12,540 nt of DNA from AC-32 sp046726435. Lineage in GTDB: Bacteria; Actinomycetota; Thermoleophilia; Gaiellales; Gaiellaceae. Location: the NCBI GenBank assembly GCA_046726435.1, contig JBKPAM010000111.1, positions 1-12,540 on the forward strand, given 5' to 3'. The translations under genes and the position numbers were made by a program. Positions 1 to 5,249 of this stretch are shown in pieces; position 1 is the first letter of the stretch; each line of letters begins with the position of its first letter. The notes below the pieces were generated by a model that saw only the letters and a list, made by a program, of their open reading frames with translations, was not told the origin of the DNA and did not search any database.

Positions 1-2
1 AC

Positions 3-134
3 GGGCCCGCTCGCGCTTACCTGGAGCGCAAACAGGGTGAGGGCAAGAGCCGCCGCGAGGCGCTCCGCTGTCTCAAGCGCCAGCTGGCCCGGACCGTCTA
101 CACCACGCTCAAGAGCGAGCCCTCATTGACATAG
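3..134 (+). CDS. IS110-family transposase, C-terminal fragment (partial at window edge)
   Basis: The reading frame is open from the window edge to TAG at 132-134 and encodes the last 43 residues of a protein. The segment is very basic and contains A-Y-L-E-R-K, a G-K-S-R-R-E-A-L-R-C-L-K-R run and L-A-R-T-V-Y. This is the usual end of IS110/IS116/IS902 transposases (DEDD-type RuvC-like N-terminus plus a C-terminal serine-containing Transposase_20 domain). These enzymes mobilise their element through a circular intermediate, some guided by a bridge RNA. The catalytic domains lie outside the window, so I cannot say whether the copy is intact. IS110 elements usually lack terminal inverted repeats, and I see no end marker before the next gene, which starts its 3' end only 24 bases later. 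The family call rests on recalled C-terminal similarity over a short stretch. Confidence 0.72.
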   Translation, partial: GPARAYLERKQGEGKSRREALRCLKRQLARTVYTTLKSEPSLT

Positions 135-158
135 GAGCAACGCCGGCACAGGCGAGCA

Positions 159-833
159 TCAGGGGGTGAACCGTTCCCAGTGCCCCTCGGAGACGACTTC
201 GACGGTGCCGTCGACCACTCTGATGGCGGTCTCGTCGTCGATCGCGTACGCCGGACCCGGGATACCGGCCGCCCATCTCTCTGCGTCGGCCATGGTGTTC
301 CCCGGCAGGGCCTCGTGGTCGACGAGGTGCGGACAGATCGAGAAATCGACGATTCCCAGCGTGCTGTCGCCGCCGGTGGGCGGCTGCCAGCGGACGAAGT
401 CCTCCCCGATACGGGGGGTCATCACCATGCTCCCGGCGCTCAGCCCCACCCAGACCGTCTCGCGCAGCGACGGCAAGAGATCCGCCAGCCCGGACTGCCG
501 CATCCAGTGGCACAGGTACAGGGCGTCGCCGCCATTCACCAGCAGGACGTCTGTCTCTCGGACCCAGGGGACCCAGCGTTCTTCGTCGATGCTGGGCAAC
601 GCGGTGAGCTCCAGCACTCCCAAGGACTTCCAGCCCAGCTCGGTCATGGGGCACCTGGGCTCTCGTCCGCTGATGAACCGCCATGCCCCGTCAGGACTGA
701 CCTCGGGGTGCCCGTACCCCGCGGTGGGAATACAGAGGGCGCTGGAGTCGGCGATCGGTTTGCCCAGTAGCTCGACCAGCGTGTCGTGGAGGCTCGTGTT
801 CTTGATTCCAGCGGACGTGAGAAGAAGCCTCAT
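159..833 (-). CDS. Peptidase E-like (family S51) class I glutamine amidotransferase-fold hydrolase
   Basis: This is a 224-residue protein, close to the usual length of dipeptidase E / cyanophycinase-type S51 proteins. Known members cleave Asp-X dipeptides or related peptides in the cytoplasm with a Ser-His-Asp/Glu triad on a nucleophile elbow. Visible features in order are an N-terminal beta strand MRLLLTSAG, the N-G-G-D-A-L-Y-L loop at about residues 100-107, the elbow G-L-S-A-G-S at 130-135 (predicted nucleophile Ser132) and I-C-P-H-L-V-D-H at about 166-173 (candidate catalytic His169). No signal peptide is seen. The ATG at 831-833 has a good ribosome binding site, GGGAGG, about six bases upstream. 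The gene stands alone, convergent with the IS110 remnant and divergent from the GFA-type gene. The substrate is unknown; dipeptidase activity is a family inference. Confidence 0.85.
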   Translation of the reverse strand: MRLLLTSAGIKNTSLHDTLVELLGKPIADSSALCIPTAGYGHPEVSPDGAWRFISGREPRCPMTELGWKSLGVLELTALPSIDEERWVPWVRETDVLLVNGGDALYLCHWMRQSGLADLLPSLRETVWVGLSAGSMVMTPRIGEDFVRWQPPTGGDSTLGIVDFSICPHLVDHEALPGNTMADAERWAAGIPGPAYAIDDETAIRVVDGTVEVVSEGHWERFTP

Positions 834-940
834 GCTGCGCCCTCCCGGGTTGCGGGTAGATGTCGTTCGGGGGTAGACCGCTCGGCGACCCGTAACTCAT
901 CGGCCTCTGCCTAGGCTGCGTCAGGGGTCATTCCGGAACA

Positions 941-1369
941 ATGGTCCACCGCAGTGTTTCGTACCATCTACGCGTGGAGGCGGGAGTACGCAAGGGCGGA
1001 TGTCTCTGCGGGGCGGTCCGCTACAGCGTTCGCGGTGACCCTGTGCATGTCCGGCGTTGCCACTGCGCGAATTGCAGAAAGGAGTCTGGCAGCGCGTTCA
1101 GTGTGTATGCGTACTGGCCCGTCGAGGCGTTTGAGATGAGCGGCGAGATCTCAAGCTATGACGGTCGCGGCTTCTGCCCCCGCTGTGGGTCTCGGCTCCT
1201 TGACACAGCCGACCCCGGCGACACGCTCATCGAGATTCGGCTTGGCAGCCTGGATGAGGCGCCCTTCGGGCTGAAGCCGCAATCCGAAATCTGGGTGAAG
1301 CGGCGCGAGAGCTGGATACCGCCGGTCGAGGGCGCAGCGCAGCACGACGAGTCTGCTCGGGCGTCATAG
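941..1369 (+). CDS. GFA-family (glutathione-dependent formaldehyde-activating enzyme-like) zinc protein
   Basis: The 142-residue product has the full cysteine pattern of the Gfa/CENP-V fold: G-G-C-L-C-G-A-V-R-Y (Cys21, Cys23), C-H-C-A-N-C-R-K (Cys40, Cys42, Cys45) and F-C-P-R-C-G-S-R-L (Cys79, Cys82). Seven cysteines bind two zinc ions in the founding member. That protein was described as joining formaldehyde and glutathione, but most relatives have no proven activity and many actinobacteria lack glutathione, so the reaction here is unknown. The ATG at 941 is used although it adds about 16 residues before the conserved G-G-C; a GTG at 974 is an alternative start. Neither has a convincing ribosome binding site. 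A TAGGCT hexamer at 912-917 could be a -10 element. A VOC gene follows 60 bases downstream on the same strand. Confidence 0.87.
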   Translation: MVHRSVSYHLRVEAGVRKGGCLCGAVRYSVRGDPVHVRRCHCANCRKESGSAFSVYAYWPVEAFEMSGEISSYDGRGFCPRCGSRLLDTADPGDTLIEIRLGSLDEAPFGLKPQSEIWVKRRESWIPPVEGAAQHDESARAS

Positions 1370-1429
1370 CCTCGGTAGCGACAACGAGACAGCGGTTATC
1401 AAGGCCATAGCGCGGGAATACCCGGCGAG

Positions 1430-1828
1430 ATGGAGAACCCGCCACCGGGTTACACGCGCGTCTGTCCATACCTGCTGTATGAGGACGCGTCGGGCGCGGT
1501 CGAGTACCTGACCACGACGTTCGGCTTCGTTCAGCGCTTGTCACAGACGGGTGCCGCCGGGCGAATGCACACGGAGCTGGTGCTGGGAGAGGATGGCTTG
1601 GTGATGCTCGGCCAAGCCGGCGAGAGCTTCAAGAGCCCGAAGCGGCTCGACGCGTACCCGCCGGTGTTGATCCACTTCTACGTCGATGACGTGGATGCTC
1701 TCCACGAGCGTGCCCGCGCCGCCGGTGCGGACGTGACCGACCTGGAGACGGCGCCGGTCGGAGACCGACGGTTCACGGCTACGGATCCCGAGGGGCAGGT
1801 CTGGGTTTTCGCCCAGCGCGTCGAGTAG
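1430..1828 (+). CDS. VOC-superfamily (glyoxalase/bleomycin resistance, PhnB-like) protein
   Basis: This 132-residue protein has the paired beta-alpha-beta-beta-beta modules of the vicinal oxygen chelate fold. The first begins V-C-P-Y-L-L-Y-E-D-A with an amphipathic helix ending E-Y-L-T-T-T-F-G-F. The second begins L-I-H-F-Y-V-D-D-V-D-A-L, has a helix L-H-E-R-A-R-A-A-G-A and closes with T-D-P-E-G-Q-V-W-V-F-A. His47 and His82 lie where metal ligands commonly sit. The family includes glyoxalase I, dioxygenases, epimerases and drug-binding proteins, and nothing visible identifies the substrate. The protein is cytoplasmic with no signal peptide. It may be cotranscribed with the GFA gene 60 bases upstream, and both belong to families often listed under aldehyde or small-molecule detoxification, though that link is inference. 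The ATG at 1430 has only a weak purine stretch upstream. Confidence 0.86.
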   Translation: MENPPPGYTRVCPYLLYEDASGAVEYLTTTFGFVQRLSQTGAAGRMHTELVLGEDGLVMLGQAGESFKSPKRLDAYPPVLIHFYVDDVDALHERARAAGADVTDLETAPVGDRRFTATDPEGQVWVFAQRVE

Positions 1829-1856
1829 AAGCCTTTCGACCCCTTGGACTAGTAGC

Positions 1857-2276
1857 TCAGGCGAAGTCGTCCGCGAAATCCCAAGCGCGCAGCTCGCCCG
1901 GCTCCAGGCGGATGAGCAGGTCGTCGCCTGCGGTCTCGGCGTACTGCTCACCGGCTTCGCGGCCGAGGTAACGCGTGGCTATCCGGCGGACGACCGATTG
2001 GTCTTCCGGCGTGCTCAGGCGCGCCCTCGTGCGAAGCTCGACGCCGCGGTAGGGAGGGCCATCGTCGCAGACGACGATGCTCGCGCGCGGATCTCTACGG
2101 AGGTGCCCCGCCTTCACATCACGAGGTCTGGTCACGACGTTGAACCCGTTGTCGTGCCACTCGTGCCAGACCGGGGAGAGAAGAACCGTGCCCTCGCGCC
2201 GGTAGGTCGCGAGGACGGCCACCAGGGGCAGCTCCAGCAGGTCGCCTAGATCGTCCGGTGTCAGGTTTTTGCGCAC
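1857..2276 (-). CDS. F420/PPOX-class split-barrel oxidoreductase (pyridoxamine 5'-phosphate oxidase-like)
   Basis: The 139-residue protein has the split beta-barrel signature of the PPOX / F420-dependent (FDOR-B-like) superfamily. A strand L-P-L-V-A-V-L-A-T-Y is followed by L-L-S-P-V-W-H-E-W at about residues 32-40, then N-V-V-T-R-P-R-D-V-K-A-G-H-L-R-R-D-P at 46-63, the cofactor-phosphate-binding K-x-x-x-L/x-R-D-P arrangement, and A-S-I-V-V-C-D-D. Relatives bind FMN or deazaflavin F420 and reduce or oxidise small molecules; I cannot tell cofactor or substrate from sequence alone. The GTG at 2274-2276 is the furthest supported start. An AGGAG lies only one base upstream of it, too close for ideal initiation. 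The gene converges on the VOC gene with 28 bases between the stop codons. Confidence 0.85.
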   Translation of the reverse strand: MRKNLTPDDLGDLLELPLVAVLATYRREGTVLLSPVWHEWHDNGFNVVTRPRDVKAGHLRRDPRASIVVCDDGPPYRGVELRTRARLSTPEDQSVVRRIATRYLGREAGEQYAETAGDDLLIRLEPGELRAWDFADDFA

Positions 2277-2294
2277 TCCTCGAGTCTTGCACGA

Positions 2295-2319
2295 AGGGCA
2301 CAGACGCCAACCGTGCCCT
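2295..2319. other. 7-bp inverted repeat upstream of the broken VOC gene
   Basis: AGGGCAC (2295-2301) and GTGCCCT (2313-2319) can pair around an 11-base loop. It lies in the 81-base gap between the divergent F420/PPOX gene and the VOC remnant, so it could be an operator or a chance hairpin. A TAGACT hexamer at 2336-2341 may be the -10 of the remnant. Confidence 0.25.
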
Positions 2320-2357
2320 CATGTGAAGGTCGTCCTAGACTCCCGCATCGTTCCATC

Positions 2358-2653
2358 GTGGAAGGACTCGCGCCGTTTCAGATCGCCTTCGTCGTGCCGG
2401 ATCTCGAGCGCGCCGTCCGCGACTTTGACGCGCGGCTTTCCGCTGTGCCCTGGCGGTGTATGTCGTCGACTCCGTCGCAGCGGTCACCGCGGAGAAGGAG
2501 GCGGCCGGACATCCTGCGATCGCGCGGATTCACTCATTCGGCGCGGCCGGCGACGGCGCAGCCGCCTACTACGACACCGCCGATGCCCTCGGCTTCCTCG
2601 TCGAAGCAGTCGAGCCGCCCAGCGAGATGCCGGCGGTGGACTTCACCCTCTAG
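2358..2653 (+). pseudogene. VOC-superfamily protein gene broken by an internal deletion and frameshift
   Basis: From GTG at 2358 the frame reads as the N-terminus of a Glyoxalase_4-type VOC protein: V-E-G-L-A-P-F-Q-I-A-F-V-V-P-D-L-E-R-A, then a helix and V-P-W-R-C near 2445-2459. It then runs into unrelated arginine- and serine-rich sequence. A second frame starting near 2456 reads Y-V-V-D-S-V-A-A-V-T-A-E, A-A-G-H-P and G-A-A-G-D-G-A-A-A-Y-Y-D-T-A-D-A-L-G, and ends E-P-P-S-E-M-P-A-V-D-F-T-L at TAG 2651-2653. This is the C-terminal half of the same family. Intact relatives, as I recall them, have some 60 residues between these blocks, so an out-of-frame deletion of roughly 180-200 bases near 2451-2459 is the simplest explanation. 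About 98 codons remain of an expected 160, and the protein is not expected to be functional. Confidence 0.78.
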
Positions 2654-2670
2654 CCGCCCCAGGGGAGGCT
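2652..2670. terminator. Near-palindrome between two convergent stop codons (possible bidirectional terminator)
   Basis: AGCCGCCCC, a central A, then GGGGAGGCT form an inverted repeat with a single G/A mismatch, lying exactly between the VOC remnant stop (TAG 2651-2653) and the DUF1801 stop at 2671-2673. A GC-rich hairpin on either transcript could stop transcription, but no T-tract follows on either strand. Confidence 0.3.
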
Positions 2671-3030
2671 CTAGCCGTCCGGCAGGCCGAGCTCTCGCAT
2701 ACGCGTGGCGACGAGCTTCTTCACCAGACGCTTGGGAAGTGATTTGTCGACGGCGAACCGCAAGGCCCCCTTCGACGTCTCGTATGGGGCGACCTCATCG
2801 CCGAGCGACGAGAGCACGGAGCCGCTGTGGGGCAGGTAGCTCAGGTGGTTCTTGAAGGCAGCGAAGCCGGCCACCGTCTTGCCGCCGACCATGAACGCGG
2901 GCATGCCGTAGGAGATGCCCTGTTCCGCCTCCGGCACGACCTCCAAGATCGACGTCCGCAGCGCTTCCAGCGTGCTGCGCTTGGGCTCGTCCAGCGCCGC
3001 GAGGTAGCGGTCGACCTCTCGTGTCGCCAC
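2671..3030 (-). CDS. DUF1801-family protein (YdhG/Fra-like fold)
   Basis: A 119-residue protein results from starting at the GTG at 3028-3030, which matches the usual 110-130 residues of DUF1801. The frame stays open another 40 codons upstream, but that extension is low-complexity, overlaps the divergent GntR promoter and start, and has no family match. Diagnostic parts are an N-terminal helix V-D-R-Y-L-A-A-L, the central I-S-Y-G-M-P-A-F block (about 40-47), F-A-A-F-K-N-H-L-S-Y-L-P-H-S-G-S (about 56-71) and the C-terminal A-L-R-F-A-V-D-K-S-L-P block. The Bacillus member YdhG/Fra is a frataxin-like iron chaperone; most other DUF1801 proteins have no assigned role, and iron handling here is only a possibility. 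A GGGTGAG stretch lies about 11 bases upstream of the start. The gene is divergent from the GntR regulator with 78 bases between starts, so local regulation is plausible. Confidence 0.82.
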   Translation of the reverse strand: MATREVDRYLAALDEPKRSTLEALRTSILEVVPEAEQGISYGMPAFMVGGKTVAGFAAFKNHLSYLPHSGSVLSSLGDEVAPYETSKGALRFAVDKSLPKRLVKKLVATRMRELGLPDG

Positions 3031-3087
3031 GAACCACAGTTTCTCACCCGAGGCGATTCGGCAGCGCACCGAAGACACTCGGCAGAT

Positions 3088-3108
3088 GGTGCTACGATCG
3101 CTATCACC
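3088..3108 (+). promoter_or_regulatory. Candidate promoter and autoregulatory operator of the GntR gene
   Basis: The 21 bases directly before the ATG form an imperfect inverted repeat, GGTGcTA, seven bases, then TAtCACC. Half-sites of the GT-Nx-AC type are what GntR-family dimers usually bind. The same stretch holds TGcTACGAT, an extended -10-like motif (hexamer 3093-3098) ten bases before the ATG, and no ribosome binding site. A repressor bound here would cover the promoter and start of its own gene, and possibly affect the divergent DUF1801 gene. No good -35 is visible. Confidence 0.4.
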
Positions 3109-3453
3109 ATGCTCGGTGGCATCGATCGCGGCGGGCCGCTTCCACTGCACGAGCAGGTGGCGGCCGAGCTCCGGCGGGCGATCGCAGACGGAGAGGCGGG
3201 GCCGGGCGACAGGCTCCCCCCGGCTCGTGACCTGGCGGCGGTGCTGGGCGTCAACTCGAACACCGTGCTGCGAGCACTCCGCATGCTGCGCGACGAACGC
3301 CTGCTCGAGTTCCGCCGCGGCAGGGGTGTGACCGTCGCAGGGACGCCGGAGGAAGGCGCGGTCCTCGCGCGCGCACGTGAGCTTCTCCAGTTCGCCCGAC
3401 AGAACGGCTACCGGCCGGAGGAGCTGATCCGGATGATCGAACGGATGGCCTAG
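3109..3453 (+). CDS. GntR-family transcriptional regulator, short YtrA type
   Basis: This 114-residue DNA-binding protein has a complete N-terminal GntR winged helix: P-L-H-E-Q-V-A-A-E-L-R-R-A-I at about residues 11-24, G-D-R-L-P-P-A-R-D-L-A at 33-43, the recognition helix with V-N-S-N-T-V-L-R-A-L-R at about 48-58 and the wing R-R-G-R-G-V-T-V. Only about 40 residues follow, rich in Arg and Glu (A-R-A-R-E-L-L-Q-F-A-R), which fits the small dimerisation tail of the YtrA subfamily rather than a ligand-binding FadR/HutC domain. YtrA regulators usually repress an adjacent ABC-transporter operon, but none follows here: the next gene is convergent. The long open frame upstream of the ATG has no homology and is antisense to the DUF1801 gene, so ATG 3109 is chosen. 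There is no ribosome binding site, which suggests leaderless or near-leaderless translation. Confidence 0.88.
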   Translation: MLGGIDRGGPLPLHEQVAAELRRAIADGEAGPGDRLPPARDLAAVLGVNSNTVLRALRMLRDERLLEFRRGRGVTVAGTPEEGAVLARARELLQFARQNGYRPEELIRMIERMA

Positions 3454-3499
3454 CAGCGCTAACGGCAGGCTGGGCCGGACGCGTAGCCCTCAGCCCGCG

Positions 3500-3880
3500 T
3501 CAGAGCATGTCTCCTCCGAGGCTGTGCGTCCCCGTTGCTCGGTTTATGGCATCGACCATCCACGATTCGACCGGTGCGGGCGGGTCGTGATGCTCGGGTA
3601 GCTTCTCGACCTCATCGCGGCTCAGACGGAGCCAGACGGTGCGGTCGTCGATGCTGATTTTCTCGACGGCCCCGGCGGGGACGACGTGATGCGTCTCGTG
3701 GAGGTGATGGATGTGGCTGACGACCATGTAGCTCTCGCCGGGTGCGTAGCTCGCCCACGAGACCTTGCCTGCATGCCCATCCGCTGCCTCGACCCGAAAG
3801 CCCTTGACGCTGTCGTCAGAGCTGAGCATGCCTTCTGGAAAGGACCACAGCCGATCGCTTCGTTGCTCGCCCTCGTTCAC
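3500..3880 (-). CDS. PRC-barrel domain protein
   Basis: Starting from the GTG at 3878-3880 the protein has 126 residues. Its core, V-K-G-F-R-V-E-A-A-D-G-H-A-G-K-V followed by A-S-Y-A-P-G-E-S-Y-M-V-V, then H-H-V-V-P-A-G-A-V-E-K-I and T-V-W-L-R-L-S-R-D-E-V-E-K-L-P, is the strand pattern of a single PRC barrel, as in RimM C-termini and photosynthetic reaction-centre H subunits. Stand-alone PRC-barrel proteins are common in high-GC Gram-positives, with roles from stress response to scaffolding largely unproven. The histidine-rich loop H-I-H-H-L-H-E-T-H-H near the centre is unusual and could bind metal. Upstream codons to 4024 are arginine-rich and not family-like. An ATG at 3827-3829 is an alternative start, leaving 109 residues. 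Neither start has a good ribosome binding site. Confidence 0.72.
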   Translation of the reverse strand: MNEGEQRSDRLWSFPEGMLSSDDSVKGFRVEAADGHAGKVSWASYAPGESYMVVSHIHHLHETHHVVPAGAVEKISIDDRTVWLRLSRDEVEKLPEHHDPPAPVESWMVDAINRATGTHSLGGDML

Positions 3881-3981
3881 GGCGTCTCGACGATAGCGCT
3901 GCCCTCGACGGCGCGCGGTTTCGAGAGCACGGTCGTGTGTGACGTTACGTACCGGAACAAGCCCTCGGAAAGGCTGGCGAG

Positions 3982-4143
3982 ATGCATTGGTGGCTGATCC
4001 TCGTGCCGGCGCTCGGCGTCGCATTGATCGCGCTCGCGTTCGCCGTTCGGGCGGGCCGCTCGCGCACCTCTACTTCACCTACCGAACGGACGCGCCGCCC
4101 TGGGTTCGAAATCGAGTGTTCGCGCTCCTTCCCGGCGGAGTAG
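3982..4143 (+). CDS. Small single-pass membrane protein of 53 residues
   Basis: An ATG at 3982 preceded by GGAAAGG with an eight-base spacer opens a 53-codon frame to TAG 4141-4143. The N-terminus M-H-W-W-L-I-L-V-P-A-L-G-V-A-L-I-A-L-A-F continues to A-V, about 22 hydrophobic residues. A basic tail R-A-G-R-S-R and a polar, Ser/Thr/Arg-rich C-terminus of about 30 residues follow. This predicts one transmembrane helix with the positive tail inside. Third codon positions are mostly G or C. I do not recognise a family. It is divergent from the PRC-barrel gene with about 100 bases between starts. It overlaps a long open frame in another phase that has no recognisable protein features, and the good ribosome binding site plus the membrane segment favour this small frame. 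Existence as a real gene is likely but unproven. Confidence 0.55.
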   Translation: MHWWLILVPALGVALIALAFAVRAGRSRTSTSPTERTRRPGFEIECSRSFPAE

Positions 4144-4238
4144 CTCTCATCGCCGGCACGGCCACCGTCGCATCTGCCCACGCGTCAGCGATCCGGACGG
4201 GAACCGGCTACGGATCGCCACGCCTCGCAGCTGAGGGC

Positions 4239-4520
4239 TCACACCGCGGACGAGCAGCCGCGGCGGTGAGGGCTGCCGTCGAGGACGACGCCGCAGTCTG
4301 GGCAAAGGAGGTGCGCGAAGCAGGCCGCTTCTCCGCCGGCTTCCTTGGACGGTGCCGGCGGGTGCAGGTTCTGGTCGCAGAGCCGAGATTCGAGCCGCGT
4401 ACCGAGGCGTTGTCCCCGAAACGGCGGTTGATGGCGGACGTGTTGCCGATGGCCGCAGGCGAGCTCGGCGACCCACACGCCCTCTGCGTCCACATGGAAG
4501 CCGACGATCGCGCGCTCCAC
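4239..4520 (-). CDS. DUF3565-family protein with C-terminal zinc-ribbon-like tail
   Basis: The first 34 residues match the DUF3565 signature closely: I-V-G-F-H-x-D-x-E-G-x-W-V-A-E-L-x-C-G-H, then Q-H-V-R-H-Q-P-P-F. Typical members, as I recall them, are about 60-100 residues and may bind zinc through Cys/His pairs; no function is known. Here the rest differs from the usual tail: a polar linker with C-D-Q-N-L-H, then L-C-P-D-C-G-V-V-L-D-G-S-P-H-R-R-G-C, whose C-x2-C and H-x3-C pairs look like a small zinc ribbon. Total length is 93 residues from the GTG at 4518-4520, which has no clear ribosome binding site. A long plus-strand frame covering the same bases has no recognisable protein character. 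The gene is divergent from the YjbR-like gene, 40 bases between starts. Confidence 0.72.
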   Translation of the reverse strand: MERAIVGFHVDAEGVWVAELACGHRQHVRHQPPFRGQRLGTRLESRLCDQNLHPPAPSKEAGGEAACFAHLLCPDCGVVLDGSPHRRGCSSAV

Positions 4521-4560
4521 CCGGTCAGCGTACGTGGAGGGGCCATGCGACCATGAGCCG

Positions 4561-4866
4561 ATGAGTCTCGCCGACCTCAGCCGGTTGGCCGCTCAGCTCG
4601 ACGGCGTCGCCCAGGGTCGCCGCAACGGCCTGCTCGACTGGCGGTACCGCGGGCGCCTCGTCGCCCGCCAGCTCGACGACAGCCACGTCGTCATCCGAGC
4701 GTCCTTCGACCTTCGAGACTTCCTGCTCCAGTCGTTCCCCGAGACGTTCTCGGTGCCCAGGCGCTTCGCCAAGCACATGATGGTCGTCGCCGATCTCGAG
4801 AACGGGAATCCAGACCTCATAGAGGACGCGGTCATCGCGGCCTGGGAGCTGCAGTCCGGCAAGTGA
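4561..4866 (+). CDS. MmcQ/YjbR-like (CyaY-fold) protein
   Basis: The 101-residue product begins M-S-L-A-D-L-S-R-L-A-A-Q-L-D-G-V and continues with D-W-R-Y-R-G-R-L-V-A-R-Q-L, V-V-I-R-A-S-F-D-L-R-D-F-L-L-Q and H-M-M-V-V-A-D-L, ending in a helix with A-V-I-A-A-W-E-L. This order of helix, strands and long C-terminal helix resembles the small MmcQ/YjbR family of double-wing proteins, which may bind DNA but have no settled function. The ATG at 4561 fits the family N-terminus. A GTG at 4534 in the same frame would add nine residues. GGAGGGG at 4535-4541 is rather far upstream (about 19 bases) to serve the ATG. Family assignment is moderate because no catalytic motif exists to confirm it. Confidence 0.6.
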   Translation: MSLADLSRLAAQLDGVAQGRRNGLLDWRYRGRLVARQLDDSHVVIRASFDLRDFLLQSFPETFSVPRRFAKHMMVVADLENGNPDLIEDAVIAAWELQSGK

Positions 4867-4906
4867 AGGCGAGCCCGTGGAGGCTCTCTAGCGCCAGAAT
4901 CTCGCC

Positions 4907-5176
4907 GTGACGCTGCGCGACGTCATCGCACGCCTCGATCGGTTCGCGGACGACGAGACGATCTACGCGCAGTCAGCGACACCGACGGCTGAGGCCATGG
5001 TTACCCCTGAGCCCGACCAGGCCGCGCCGCTGCCGTACCTGCTGGAGGTCAGCATCGCGCGCGAGGCGGTCGAGGTCTAGGCGGCTTCGCGTCCGGGGCA
5101 GGCGCCGTCGCTGGACGACAAGGTCGCGGCCGTCATCTACTACGCGCAGAACGATGCCTGGCTCCCGGTCGACTAG
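4907..5176 (+). pseudogene. Small conserved-type protein gene interrupted by an in-frame TAG
   Basis: From GTG 4907 the frame reads V-T-L-R-D-V-I-A-R-L-D-R-F-A-D-D-E-T-I-Y, an acidic/proline linker and Y-L-L-E-V-S-I-A-R-E-A-V-E-V. It then meets TAG at 5078-5080 (codon 58) and continues in the same frame as A-A-S-R-P-G-Q-A-P-S-L-D-D-K-V-A-A-V-I-Y-Y-A and Q-N-D-A-W-L-P-V-D to TAG 5174-5176. The whole frame is 89 codons with protein-like G/C-rich third positions on both sides of the stop. I recall small actinobacterial proteins of this design (helix, L-E-V-x-x-A-x-E-V, L-x-x-K-x-x-A-x-x-Y-Y-A-x-x-D-A) with tryptophan at about this position, so a TGG-to-TAG change is likely. I cannot name the family with certainty. 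A truncated 57-residue product or readthrough cannot be excluded. Confidence 0.62.
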
Positions 5177-5249
5177 CGGACTGAGCTCAGCTCGTCGCGA
5201 ATCGACCGGCGCAGACAGCTTCGACGAATGCCGCATTCTCCAGAGAGGC

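Noticed and set aside
2827..3108. Upstream extension of the GntR frame
   Set aside because: It is antisense to the DUF1801 gene and lacks any domain, and the GntR winged helix starts at 3109.
3454..3499. Terminator between the GntR and PRC-barrel genes
   Set aside because: Only a short GC-rich partial symmetry is present, with no convincing stem and no T-tract.
3939..4556. Long plus-strand open frame of 205 codons
   Set aside because: It covers the small membrane protein and the DUF3565 gene, is rich in Ala/Arg/Gly without any recognisable domain, and is best explained by GC-rich antisense openness.
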